64,000 bases of DNA, taken from contig NZ_JALKEV010000010.1 of assembly GCF_023017105.1 (NCBI RefSeq), positions 1 through 64,000 on the forward strand, written 5' to 3'. Under the pieces are notes generated by a model. That model was not told the origin of the DNA. It saw only the letters and a program-made list of their open reading frames with translations, and searched no databases. The stretch's first letter is position 1. Each line of letters opens with the position of its first letter. This stretch comes from Halalkalibacter sp. APA_J-10(15) (GTDB lineage Bacteria > Bacillota > Bacilli > Bacillales > Bacillaceae_D). The position numbers were made by a program, and so were the translations under genes. Below, piece after piece: positions 26,615 through 35,770 of the stretch.

Positions 26615-27451
26615 ATGCAAATACTCAAGTATGTTACTAATAGTATTCCATACAATGATCTATATTTAAATCAATATGGTTCTGAGCTTTGCTGCCCTGA
26701 TCATTTTCAAGGTCCTAAAGCTAGAGAAGATTACTTAATCCACTATGTCTTTTCCGGGAAGGGTATATTCATTATTGATGGTAAAACGTATCACTTAGAA
26801 CAAGGCAACGGATTTCTTATCTGCCCAAAGATGGTTTCATATTATAAAGCAGATAGTCATGACCCTTGGCATTATTACTGGGTGGGCTTCCATGGAGTAC
26901 ATGCAGAATCATTCCTCCGTCTTGCCAATTTAAGTGCAAGTCATCCAATCTTTAATTACGATAAAGACCAACTACTGATTCAGCATTTTATTGAACTAAT
27001 TAGTGAAAATGATAGTAATATGGCTGCTGAGTTAAAACGAACTGGACAACTTTATTCAATATTATCTCTCCTAATTCAAGCAAATACGCATACTCAGAAA
27101 AAAAATCACTATAAAAAAACTAGTAATCAAGCAGACTATGTTAGAAAAGTGGTTGATTTTATTGAGCAGAACTATATGAACAAGATTACTGTATCTGAAA
27201 TTGCAGATTTCATTGGACTTGATCGTAGTTATCTATGTTCTATTTTCAAAAAAAATATTCATTGTAGCATACAAGAATATTTAATCCAGCTTAGAATTAA
27301 TAAGGCATGTACTTTGTTAAATAATAGTGACCTTTCGATTGGCAATATTGCTAAAGCTGTCGGTTATCAAGACCCATTTTTATTTTCAAGAACATTTAAA
27401 AAAATTAAAAAAGTTGCACCAAAAGAATATCGTTATAAATCTTTATTTTGA
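26615..27451 (+). CDS. AraC-family regulator with N-terminal cupin domain
   Basis: A protein of 278 residues, ATG 26615, preceded by an AGGGGGG ribosome site. The cupin sensor (about 25-100; LIHYVFSGKGIFIIDG, WHYYWVGFHG) precedes the two-HTH AraC domain (about 180-275; YLCSIFKKN, PFLFSRTFKKIKKVAPKEYR). It forms a short operon with the YesL-like gene and lies opposite the large dual-transporter cluster at 28.2-41.3 kb, which it probably controls. No cognate operator could be recognised. Confidence 0.86.
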   Translation: MQILKYVTNSIPYNDLYLNQYGSELCCPDHFQGPKAREDYLIHYVFSGKGIFIIDGKTYHLEQGNGFLICPKMVSYYKADSHDPWHYYWVGFHGVHAESFLRLANLSASHPIFNYDKDQLLIQHFIELISENDSNMAAELKRTGQLYSILSLLIQANTHTQKKNHYKKTSNQADYVRKVVDFIEQNYMNKITVSEIADFIGLDRSYLCSIFKKNIHCSIQEYLIQLRINKACTLLNNSDLSIGNIAKAVGYQDPFLFSRTFKKIKKVAPKEYRYKSLF

Positions 27452-27498
27452 TTTTTATGGCAACGCTTACATTTAGAATCGATGACAGAGGTGTCCTT

Positions 27499-28092
27499 GT
27501 GAATATTGTTAATAGTAAATTATATTATTTCCTAGAAAAAATGACAAATTTCTTTTTATTGAATCTAATTTGGTTATTGTTTTCACTCCCAATCATAACT
27601 TTATTTCCTGCAACTGCTGCAATGTATGCTGTAATAAGGGACTGGGTTCAAGGAAAAGACAGTGGTGTTATTCAACCATTTTTTCAATATTTCAAAGTGA
27701 ACTTCAAGCACAGCTTCGCATATGGGATATTATGGGGGATTTGCTTATTTATCTTTTATATTGATCTTGCTATCATCGCTGAATTTGAATCGACCGCCAA
27801 TTTACTAATGACGTCCTTATTGTTCGTAATTGGATTATTAGTTGCTTTTAATACAGCTTTTATCATTCCAGTTATGGTGCATTTTAAATTATCGTTTTGG
27901 GGACACATTAAACATGCCTTTTTATTTTCGATAATGTATTTTCCAACAACATTGCTTTGCTTGTTTATTATTGTTGGGATGGTGATTTTAGTGCTGTACT
28001 TACCAGCATTATTATTCGTTATCTTTAGTATTGGTAGTTATGTGGTATTTCGGCTATGTTACCGGACCTTTGAAAAAGTGGGGAAAGTATAA
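27499..28092 (+). CDS. DUF624 / YesL-like membrane protein
   Basis: A protein of 197 residues. GTG 27499 is preferred, since AGAGGTG lies 5 nt upstream and the N-terminus (NIVNSKLYYFLEKMTNFF) then matches the YesL length; a frame extension to 27448 is possible. It has about five transmembrane segments and the family pattern LFPATAAMYAVIRDWVQGKDSG. DUF624 proteins are usually encoded beside CUT1 sugar importers of Gram-positives and may assist or regulate them. It follows the AraC gene by 47 bp and ends opposite the transporter cluster. Confidence 0.82.
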   Translation: MNIVNSKLYYFLEKMTNFFLLNLIWLLFSLPIITLFPATAAMYAVIRDWVQGKDSGVIQPFFQYFKVNFKHSFAYGILWGICLFIFYIDLAIIAEFESTANLLMTSLLFVIGLLVAFNTAFIIPVMVHFKLSFWGHIKHAFLFSIMYFPTTLLCLFIIVGMVILVLYLPALLFVIFSIGSYVVFRLCYRTFEKVGKV

Positions 28093-28163
28093 AAGCTAGA
28101 ACAGCACACATTACTATTACTTCCGGTACTCTAAATGATCACAAAATAAAAAACACTACCAAA

Positions 28164-28190
28164 AAGTGGACACGGTTAACGCGTCCACTT
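28164..28190. terminator. Hairpin between DUF624 gene and the transporter cluster
   Basis: AAGTGGAC (28164-28171) pairs with GTCCACTT (28183-28190), with inner ACG/CGT pairing possible. On the minus strand it is followed by TTTTTGG, so it terminates the long cluster upstream. Confidence 0.8.
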
Positions 28191-28216
28191 CAAATCATGT
28201 AATACATCTGCTACCT

Positions 28217-29221
28217 TTATCCAACCACTCCTGTCCGCTCAACACTTTCCACAAAATGCCTTTGAACAAAAATATACAATATAATTAACGGCAGCATCGA
28301 AAGTAATACACCTGTATTAACAAGCATCGATAAATAAGATGGATCTACACTACCTGCTCCATCACCAGCTGTCAACCTGTGCGCAATATTAGAACCTACA
28401 GACTGCAATTTAGCTGACATAACATTTGCGTTATCAAGAAACATGGTTGTGAAGAAAATATCGTTCCATTGCCAAACAAACGCAAATAGCATGACAGTAA
28501 TAATTGCCGGTACAGCATTCGGCAACATAATTTTGTAAAACGTCCTTATGACTCCTGCCCCATCAACAAGAGCTGCTTCTTCAATTTCTCTAGGAAACCC
28601 TTTAAAAAATTGACGGAAAATAAAAATAAACAAACCTGCTTTTAAGCCCATCCCCGTAACAGAAGAAATTAAAAACGGCCAATAACTCCCTAATAAATTG
28701 ATTCCATTCCCATCGTTAAACAGCGCAATGACCCCTAAAATATCAAAGTTTCGATATTGAAGATACGTTGGTACCATAATCGTTTGCGGTGGTACAAGGA
28801 TCGTTAAAATGACAAGGGCAAACAAAACATTTCTTCCTTTAAATTTAAATCGAGCAAACCCATACCCTGCTAATGCACAAGACATAGTTGTCAACAACAT
28901 TGTTCCACTAGATAACACAAATGAATTTAACATCGTTTGAAAATAATTCATTGTTTCGATAACATATTGAAAATTCTCTAACGTAAAATTTTTCGGAATA
29001 AATACAACTGTAGGATCATATAAATCTGACTTATGCTTAAAAGCAATAGACACTTTTATAATTATTGGATATAAAATAACAAAGGATAAGCCAATAATAA
29101 GAATCGTTCTAAATAAAACCATCGCCATATTCTTTAGCTTTTCAAAGCTTACATTTATCCGCTCTTTGTTAATCAAAGTGTTAGGCTTTTTCTTTGTTAA
29201 TTTACTTATTGGAATAGGCAA
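28217..29221 (-). CDS. MalG-type sugar ABC permease (importer A)
   Basis: A protein of 334 residues starting at TTG 29221 after AAGGAGGGG. It has six transmembrane segments and the EAA loop EEAALVDGAGVIRTFYKIMLP that docks the ATPase. An unusual periplasmic loop (about 265-300, SVGSNIAHRLTAGDGAGSVDPSYL) is longer than in ordinary MalG proteins. Partner of the MalF-type permease encoded 24 bp upstream. No ATPase gene is present in the cluster, so an MsmX-type shared ATPase is expected. Last gene of the cluster. Confidence 0.9.
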   Translation of the reverse strand: MPIPISKLTKKKPNTLINKERINVSFEKLKNMAMVLFRTILIIGLSFVILYPIIIKVSIAFKHKSDLYDPTVVFIPKNFTLENFQYVIETMNYFQTMLNSFVLSSGTMLLTTMSCALAGYGFARFKFKGRNVLFALVILTILVPPQTIMVPTYLQYRNFDILGVIALFNDGNGINLLGSYWPFLISSVTGMGLKAGLFIFIFRQFFKGFPREIEEAALVDGAGVIRTFYKIMLPNAVPAIITVMLFAFVWQWNDIFFTTMFLDNANVMSAKLQSVGSNIAHRLTAGDGAGSVDPSYLSMLVNTGVLLSMLPLIILYIFVQRHFVESVERTGVVG

Positions 29222-29245
29222 ATTTACCCCTCCTTGTTAACGCCA

Positions 29246-30145
29246 TCATTGATAGAACACTTTCTTAGAAATAAAATACGTTACAATCGCTAACGTTACG
29301 GCAATAATTAGAAAGTAAATCCATGACATTGCAGCACTCAAACCAAAATTAAATTGTTGGAAAGCTGTCTGCTGAATTAACGTCGTCATATCATTACCTG
29401 TAAACGAATCGATGACTGAGTAAATCACATTTGTTAAAATAAGCGGACTAATCATCGGAAACGTTATTTTCCAAAATGCTTCATAAGATGTAGCTCCTTC
29501 AATATTTGATACCTCATATAGATGAGATGGAATAGCCTGCAAGCCAGCTAAAAAAATAATGATTTGCACACCAGAAGCACTAATAATGTCATAGATTCGA
29601 TCAACCGCTCCTGTTAAGTAGCTAATAAGAACCTCATTCATCCCCGAACCTATTAGCATTCTCTCTAGCTGTGAGCTCCTCATGCCACCCGTATCTTCAA
29701 GCGAACTTGGGCCTCCTTGCTGCATCATACTCTGAAGAAAATCCCCACTTTCAATAGAAGCTATAACTCCAGAAGCCAATATAACTGGCAAGAAGAATAT
29801 AGCTCTTGCTACCATTCTCCCTTTAAACTTCTGATTAAGTAAAGTGGCAACTAATAAACTAAAAATAACGATTAACGGAACATTCACGACCATATCTAAT
29901 AATGCTTCAATCAAGGTTCGGTTGTAGTCAACATGATAAGTTAACGCTTGTTGATAGTTTGACATTCCTACCGAATCCAACGATATGCCCGAAGGTGTTA
30001 AACTCAATTCACTCAAGCTATATCGAAGTGACTGAAATAAAGGAACAGCAAATAAGGTGATAAAGCCTATGAGCCACGGGGCTATAAATAGCCAGCCCCA
30101 ATTACCCTTTTTCTGCTCAAGGGTCATCTTACTTTTCTGAAACAT
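29246..30145 (-). CDS. MalF-type sugar ABC permease (importer A)
   Basis: A protein of 299 residues, ATG 30145 with GAGGGGGG upstream, overlapping the DUF5696 gene by 17 nt. Six transmembrane segments are visible, with the EAA-type loop VSNIEGATSYEAFWKITFPMISP. The second periplasmic loop is enlarged (about 130-185: SIESGDFLQSMMQQGGPSS and following). Such insertions are rare in MalF relatives of this size and may contact the neighbouring envelope proteins. Pairs with the MalG-type gene downstream. Confidence 0.88.
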   Translation of the reverse strand: MFQKSKMTLEQKKGNWGWLFIAPWLIGFITLFAVPLFQSLRYSLSELSLTPSGISLDSVGMSNYQQALTYHVDYNRTLIEALLDMVVNVPLIVIFSLLVATLLNQKFKGRMVARAIFFLPVILASGVIASIESGDFLQSMMQQGGPSSLEDTGGMRSSQLERMLIGSGMNEVLISYLTGAVDRIYDIISASGVQIIIFLAGLQAIPSHLYEVSNIEGATSYEAFWKITFPMISPLILTNVIYSVIDSFTGNDMTTLIQQTAFQQFNFGLSAAMSWIYFLIIAVTLAIVTYFISKKVFYQ

Positions 30146-32780
30146 TTGCTATCCCCCCTCGAATGACTGCATAGCTCCCCGCTTCAATAGCAACACCATT
30201 TACCGAGACCGAATCGTCATTATAATTTACAAGAATGTTTACATCATTACTATAAGTTGTTTGATAGACTCCCTCAGCCACTTTTTCATGTGTGGTGATT
30301 ACTTCTGTACGAACTTCATTTAATACTTGATTCACTTCCTGATACATTTCAATAGCATCATCCAACCAAACTTGATAATTCATCGAGAAAAGATCATCAA
30401 ACTCCGTTTCTTTGACAATTGATGAATCTTCATAGAACCATTTAAAATAGACATTTGACCCTGTTTCAAGCGCTTTCAACAATTGATCGTTAATATTTTG
30501 GTTAGCACTTAAATTGACGGGCACTCCCGTATAATCAATTGAACCGTGGATAACCATTTGATAGAAAGGGACACTTTCATCTGTAATATTAAATCCAGAA
30601 CTATAAGTTGGTGCGTGTAAGATATGGTTCGCATGTTGAAGAGCAATTAGGTTGCCTCCTTCTACTAGCAAATTGGTAAATTGATTATCCAATACACTAA
30701 ATTGCTCCTGAATCATTCTTTTAGCTTGTTCACGATTAATAACGTTTTTATCACGAAAGTCTGAATTCAACTCGTCTCCCATATCCCTTAAAGACAAACC
30801 TTTTATATTTAATTTTGCAAAATCATTAGAGAAGCCTTCGACGTAATCAGGCAGCTTTACAGGAGAAAGGACATAATATGGTAATTTGTTACGATCTCTT
30901 CTAAAACTGGCTGGATTAAATGGATATTGAATAGCTGGCTGACGATTCACATATCTTGATGCTTCACGAGAAGGATTGAATGTAAACGAATTACGTTGAA
31001 CATTTAAAAACGTGACATCTGGATAAAGATCAATTTGTTTGCTCTGCAAAAAGGAATGAAATTCTTCTAGTCCTTTTTTTCCACCTATTTGCGAATCAAC
31101 CTTCACACTCTTTGGTGCCTTATGCTTCAAGCCACCGTTAAACCATCCTGAATATCTCAGCTTAATATTATGAACACCGGCATCATTGAGCTCATTCACG
31201 ATTTCTTCTGCCTCTTCAAAAGTCGTTACACTTTCAACTGATTGGTAAGGCACACCAAGGAATGCTTTTCTTTTCACAATGGAACCCACGAGTTCTAAAT
31301 AAAATGGGAGCTCCTCTATTGGTTCTAAAGGAGATAAATGAGTACTTTCTAATAAATAATTGCGATAATACTCAGCCATCCCAGAGTAGCTTGCTTTTTC
31401 ACTATCTAAAAACTTGTAACGTATTCTCATATTATCTTGATAGCCATCTTGTTGAAACATAGTGATTGTACTAGCTCTTTCACCACCAGTTAGCGTGATC
31501 TGTGCCCCCTCTCTCAAATTGAAGCGACTGTTCACCGTATTATAAGAATTCAATCTTCCAGCCACATCTGCTCCAATTGAAGAAATCGCATCTCCTTGCT
31601 CAATGATGGCGATAAATGCTTGTTCCTCTTGTTTCATACCAAACACTGGCAAACGAATCTTTTCACTAATCTCCATTTGTTCTCTGACAAATGTAGCCTT
31701 ATCCTCTCCATATACTCTATCGAGGTAAGGTTGAAAATTTACCTTTTCATTATTTAAATGAATAAGCGCACCTGAGCCATCAGGAACAAATGTATAACCT
31801 TCTCTAAATTCATTTGCAGCTCCAAAAAATTCAAGTACTTTCACTTCACTAATAGGGAAGGATTCATTTTGTTCAAGTTCTTCACCTACGACCGTAACAA
31901 TTAAATGATCTCCATCTAATTCGTATTGAATAGGAACAACAAAATTCGGTTTTCCATATCCTTCTTCTGCTAGTTCACTTCCACCTGCATTATCAATCGC
32001 TATATCTTCTTCTGTATAACCAATTTCTTCAAAAAGCTCAATTGTCCGATTTAAAACAATTTTTGAATCGAAGGAAACCTCCCGTCGTTCATAAATGTCC
32101 TCTTCCTGAATGTATTGAAAACGACTTTCTAAATCAGCTCTCGTATCTTCATCTTCAATTTTATTTAAAATTAATGTTTCAAATCGTTCTCTGCTAATTC
32201 GTTCAGGAATCATTTCAATTCCTTTTGAAGTGTCTCCCAATGTATAGATTACTTTGACGCCATTTTCGATCGTTTCGGATTCAAATTGTCCATCTCTAAC
32301 ACTTTCATTACTATGCATCCGACTCGTTTGGCCAGTAGGATGAAAATAAGTTAATGATAACTGTGAATGAAGAATCGTCTTGTTTTCACCAGATGCAACC
32401 GTATCTGTTTGACGATCAATTGGGTTAGAGAACCAAACCTGACCACTTTTTTTTACTTTAACTGCTATTTCTGCAGTTGTACGATGAAAATATAATTCTA
32501 AATCGCCGTTTTCTGACATCAATTGCATCTCATCTAAATGAGCTTCTATGTCTTCTTCTGTAACATCATCCCGTTCACTAAGCTCTACTTCCTCTACTTC
32601 CAATTCTGCCTCAACTATTGAATCATCCATTACAGGTACATCTATCTCAGCTTCTTCCTCTACGAACTCAGTTGATTCTTCATTTTCCACAGCAACTACA
32701 ACTTTTTGCTCGAAAACAAGTGGAAGGATGATTGCAATGACAAGTAAAAAATAGAAACCTCGTTTACAGCTGCTAATCAT
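30129..32780 (-). CDS. DUF5696 exported protein, possible glycosidase-like barrel
   Basis: A protein of 883 residues from ATG 32780, with AGGAGG 7 nt upstream. A signal peptide or N-terminal anchor (residues about 8-30) is followed by a very acidic linker (residues 32-85, many Glu/Asp). A large beta-rich region (90-480) leads to alternating strands and helices (about 500-800; TFEEAEEIVNELNDAGVHNIKLRYSG split over a strand and helix, then YPDVTFLNVQRNSF) that look like a TIM barrel of the GH101/GH36 kind. The C-terminal part (VNYNDDSVSVNGVAIEAGSY) resembles the closing beta domain of such enzymes. Catalytic residues cannot be assigned. It is encoded between importer A and a YIP1-type protein. 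Function unknown; family call from memory. Confidence 0.75.
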   Translation of the reverse strand: MISSCKRGFYFLLVIAIILPLVFEQKVVVAVENEESTEFVEEEAEIDVPVMDDSIVEAELEVEEVELSERDDVTEEDIEAHLDEMQLMSENGDLELYFHRTTAEIAVKVKKSGQVWFSNPIDRQTDTVASGENKTILHSQLSLTYFHPTGQTSRMHSNESVRDGQFESETIENGVKVIYTLGDTSKGIEMIPERISRERFETLILNKIEDEDTRADLESRFQYIQEEDIYERREVSFDSKIVLNRTIELFEEIGYTEEDIAIDNAGGSELAEEGYGKPNFVVPIQYELDGDHLIVTVVGEELEQNESFPISEVKVLEFFGAANEFREGYTFVPDGSGALIHLNNEKVNFQPYLDRVYGEDKATFVREQMEISEKIRLPVFGMKQEEQAFIAIIEQGDAISSIGADVAGRLNSYNTVNSRFNLREGAQITLTGGERASTITMFQQDGYQDNMRIRYKFLDSEKASYSGMAEYYRNYLLESTHLSPLEPIEELPFYLELVGSIVKRKAFLGVPYQSVESVTTFEEAEEIVNELNDAGVHNIKLRYSGWFNGGLKHKAPKSVKVDSQIGGKKGLEEFHSFLQSKQIDLYPDVTFLNVQRNSFTFNPSREASRYVNRQPAIQYPFNPASFRRDRNKLPYYVLSPVKLPDYVEGFSNDFAKLNIKGLSLRDMGDELNSDFRDKNVINREQAKRMIQEQFSVLDNQFTNLLVEGGNLIALQHANHILHAPTYSSGFNITDESVPFYQMVIHGSIDYTGVPVNLSANQNINDQLLKALETGSNVYFKWFYEDSSIVKETEFDDLFSMNYQVWLDDAIEMYQEVNQVLNEVRTEVITTHEKVAEGVYQTTYSNDVNILVNYNDDSVSVNGVAIEAGSYAVIRGGIANVSEK

Positions 32781-32800
32781 GTCAGTCCTCCTCTCCACCT

Positions 32801-33427
32801 TTAGGTTCGATATGCCAGCTCTTTAAATATTGTCTCAACAAAAGAATAAATTTGTTGGAATAAACTAAAGGAAAGTAGACCTAAAAAAATTAGAATTCCC
32901 ATAACCATGACCGTTAAAAAGATCGTTACAATCGTTTTTGTTGCCGTATATTGATGGACGGTCATAATTCCTACAAATAACAAATAGATAAACCAAATAG
33001 TCGCTACCCCATCCAGAAAGAAATAAAAAACAGCTTCCTCAAGGGTAATAACCTGACTCATCATTGTTGTAAATAGATAGATGAGGATCATCGGTACTAA
33101 AGCATAAGCTGTAACAATAATAATTTCTTTAAATTTCCCCTCACCATCCATTAGCGTCGTTATCGACCAATTTGCCACACACCAAATGAAAAATGGCAAT
33201 ACAATGAACACAAGCTCATCAAGACTATTTAGTTCATTTGGATTATTAAAGTTAACTATAAATCCTGCATATTGTCGTTTAATAATAATGGCAACAGTCA
33301 ACATGAGAAGAATGGTTAGAGCAATGTTCAGTCGACCCTTCCCTTCATACTTCACGTCCCAATATCCCTTAAACGGGTGAATACAAAGGTAAATTGGATA
33401 TCGAATCAGTTCATTTCGCAGCAACAC
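32801..33427 (-). CDS. YIP1-type membrane protein
   Basis: A protein of 208 residues. The frame opens earlier, but GTG 33427 is preferred: AGGAGG lies 5 nt upstream, and the gene then overlaps the preceding NHL gene by only 17 nt. The cytoplasmic start (LIRYPIYLCIHPFKGYWDVKYE) is followed by five hydrophobic helices, as in bacterial Yip1-domain proteins. Such genes often sit with DUF5696 and NHL-repeat genes in Paenibacillus and Bacillus sugar clusters as far as I recall. No enzymatic motif. Probably an integral part of the envelope machine. Confidence 0.72.
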   Translation of the reverse strand: MLLRNELIRYPIYLCIHPFKGYWDVKYEGKGRLNIALTILLMLTVAIIIKRQYAGFIVNFNNPNELNSLDELVFIVLPFFIWCVANWSITTLMDGEGKFKEIIIVTAYALVPMILIYLFTTMMSQVITLEEAVFYFFLDGVATIWFIYLLFVGIMTVHQYTATKTIVTIFLTVMVMGILIFLGLLSFSLFQQIYSFVETIFKELAYRT

Positions 33428-34880
33428 GTTCTCCTCCTCTCCTAATCCTTCGATATGTTCGGAATACGACGTAAAATAAGGCAAGCGCAAATACTCCCGT
33501 CATTACCGTACCAAAATGCTCGCGCATCACTTCTTGGCGGTATCGTTTAAAAGCTTTAGAATAGTACTGACGACTATTCCCATTTTCAAAATAAACCATC
33601 GCTTCTCTATTTTGTCCTTCCATTAACAACGCTTTTCCAATTCCGACATATGCAACTTCGTAATTGGTATTTAACTTTAAAACCTCATGCCAATAGTTCG
33701 CTGATTCTTGATCGTTCCCTTTGTGGTAATGCATAACAGCCTGGTTGACAAGACTGCCAAATTCCGTCGCTTCAAACCGAGTTATTCGATTGAAACCTTT
33801 ATCAAGAACGAGAACATCCTCCCCTAATCGTGCGATCGCTACTGGATTACGAAACGTCCCTCGTTGCTCACCAATTTGGCCAAAAACATAAAGTAAATTA
33901 CCATCTTCATCATAGGTAAATACACGCCCTCTATTCAGGTCTAGAGCGCTATATACCCCATAATTATTCACATCAATATCTATAAAGGTTGAACTCCCTG
34001 CGTAATGACCAACATGTGCGATCTCTAAATCTCCGATTGGATCGTGATACCCTTGTTTTCTAAGCACGTCCTCTCCTGTTGGGTTCAATCGTTGGATCGG
34101 AGTATTCGTATTCCGTTCTGAATTGGTTGTATAAATAAACCCTTCATCATCCAGCGCCAGATTATTAAACTCAATTGGGATAAATAGGGACATTTGAGCA
34201 CGCTGTTCACGTGTAGCAAACACTCTCCATACATATTCGATTGGGTTAAAGGTGACTCGATTTGCGCCCGTGAAACCTGAAAAATGGCCATCGGAATCAA
34301 ATTCGATTATTCCATCATAAATGCCACGTCCAATCACATAGATTCTCTTTGCTTGATCTACTGCAATTTTTACCGGATAGTACTCAAAGCCGGCACGAAT
34401 CACATCTGATTCTGGTTTACCAATTTCTCTAATAAACTCTCCGTCTTTTGTAAGTTCAACAACCCGCTGATTGTTCGTATCTGCCACATAAATAAATCCA
34501 TCATCAGTGACAAAAATCCCTTGTGGATGATTAAATTGGTCTATTTCCGATCCATTTTTAAACTCCTCAATCGATCGAATGAACGTAAAGCCCTCATCAA
34601 ACACAAGAATTCGATTATTGCCTGAGTCTAGTAAGTAAATGTCATGATCCTGCGTAACGAAAACATCCTCAGGTGAGCGTAAACGGCCATATTCTTCATC
34701 TATTCCATCTAAAATTTCCCCTGGTAAGTATGGAATTGCCGAAGGGTTTGTATTTTCCCAATATGAATAGTTATAGCCAGGATACGGTGCATTTGCAGCT
34801 GCTCCCAATGGTGCTAGCATTGTAGAAAAGAGTAAGAGGAGCAACAGTAGCGTTCCACATTTCACATTGAATCGTTTCAA
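33411..34880 (-). CDS. Exported NHL beta-propeller/TPR protein with C-terminal membrane anchor
   Basis: A protein of 489 residues. A signal peptide (1-30) precedes NHL repeats from about residue 65 to 375 (for example LRSPEDVFVTQDHDIYLLDS, FNHPQGIFVTDDGFIYVADT, FRNPVAIARLGEDVLVLDKG), consistent with a six-bladed propeller. Two TPR-like helical pairs (380-440; QAVMHYHKGNDQESANYWHE) and a transmembrane helix (455-475) followed by a basic tail complete it. It is thus fixed in the membrane with the propeller outside. NHL propellers bind glycans, proteins or RNA; here a scaffold role for the transporters is plausible. Confidence 0.82.
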   Translation of the reverse strand: MKRFNVKCGTLLLLLLLFSTMLAPLGAAANAPYPGYNYSYWENTNPSAIPYLPGEILDGIDEEYGRLRSPEDVFVTQDHDIYLLDSGNNRILVFDEGFTFIRSIEEFKNGSEIDQFNHPQGIFVTDDGFIYVADTNNQRVVELTKDGEFIREIGKPESDVIRAGFEYYPVKIAVDQAKRIYVIGRGIYDGIIEFDSDGHFSGFTGANRVTFNPIEYVWRVFATREQRAQMSLFIPIEFNNLALDDEGFIYTTNSERNTNTPIQRLNPTGEDVLRKQGYHDPIGDLEIAHVGHYAGSSTFIDIDVNNYGVYSALDLNRGRVFTYDEDGNLLYVFGQIGEQRGTFRNPVAIARLGEDVLVLDKGFNRITRFEATEFGSLVNQAVMHYHKGNDQESANYWHEVLKLNTNYEVAYVGIGKALLMEGQNREAMVYFENGNSRQYYSKAFKRYRQEVMREHFGTVMTGVFALALFYVVFRTYRRIRRGGERVAAK

Positions 34881-34891
34881 TTGACTCCCTC

Positions 34892-35767
34892 CTATTCCTT
34901 CATCCCTGAAGATGACATCGTCTGAATAATACTAGCCTGTGAAAATAGAAATACAATGATAGGAACGGACATCAGCATAAATGCCACAGCAGCTGCGGCT
35001 CCAGCACGGGCAATCCCACCTTGAATAATTTGTCCCATTGCATAGTTCATTGTTTTCAACTCTTCACTATAAATAAAATTTCCTCCATCTGTACCCCACA
35101 ATTGTTGGAACAAAAGAATCATCAATGTCAGCCATGCCGGTTTCACTAACGGCATCACAATTTGCCAAAAAATTCTGTATTCACTTGCCCCATCAATCCT
35201 TGCCGCTTCCAACAAACTATCAGGAAGTTGTTCCATGAATTGTTTCATCAAATACAACCCAAGTGGAAATGCAAATGACGGAACGATAATCGCCCAATAG
35301 CTATCCACCCAGCCAAGCACTGACATCGTCATGTAGTTTGGAATTGCCGTAACGTGTGGAGAAAACATTAACGATAAAACAACAAGCGTAAACAAAATAT
35401 TCATTCCTGGAAATTTATGCTTCGCTAATGGATAAGCAGCAGCTGCGGAAAAAATAATATGTCCTGCAGTTCCAACAATTGTAATAAAAAACGTGTTAAA
35501 AACATATCGCGAGAACGGAACCCATGAGTCTGCCATTAAATGGACAAGATCAACAAAATTATTAAAGGTTGGATTTCTCACAAAAAATCTTGGTGGAAAT
35601 AAGAAAATCTCATCTAACGGTTTAAATGCATTATTAATCGTATACACTAGTGGTAATGCCATAAAAGCACCAAAAAGCCCGATAAAAGCAAATAGTCCAA
35701 GCGTTCCCCACCATGATCGATTTAGCTTTTTCTTTTTTTTGTACTTCAATCTTAAGGTCAACGCCAT
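34892..35767 (-). CDS. MalG-type sugar ABC permease (importer B)
   Basis: A protein of 291 residues, ATG 35767. A short cytoplasmic Lys-rich start (KYKKKKKLNR) leads to six transmembrane segments. The EAA loop EAARIDGASEYRIFWQIVMPL is canonical. It starts 3 nt after the stop of the MalF partner, with GGTGGGGG in that gene's tail. Importer B is encoded upstream of the NHL gene, importer A downstream; both lack an ATPase. Confidence 0.9.
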   Translation of the reverse strand: MALTLRLKYKKKKKLNRSWWGTLGLFAFIGLFGAFMALPLVYTINNAFKPLDEIFLFPPRFFVRNPTFNNFVDLVHLMADSWVPFSRYVFNTFFITIVGTAGHIIFSAAAAYPLAKHKFPGMNILFTLVVLSLMFSPHVTAIPNYMTMSVLGWVDSYWAIIVPSFAFPLGLYLMKQFMEQLPDSLLEAARIDGASEYRIFWQIVMPLVKPAWLTLMILLFQQLWGTDGGNFIYSEELKTMNYAMGQIIQGGIARAGAAAAVAFMLMSVPIIVFLFSQASIIQTMSSSGMKE

Positions 35768-35770
35768 TAA

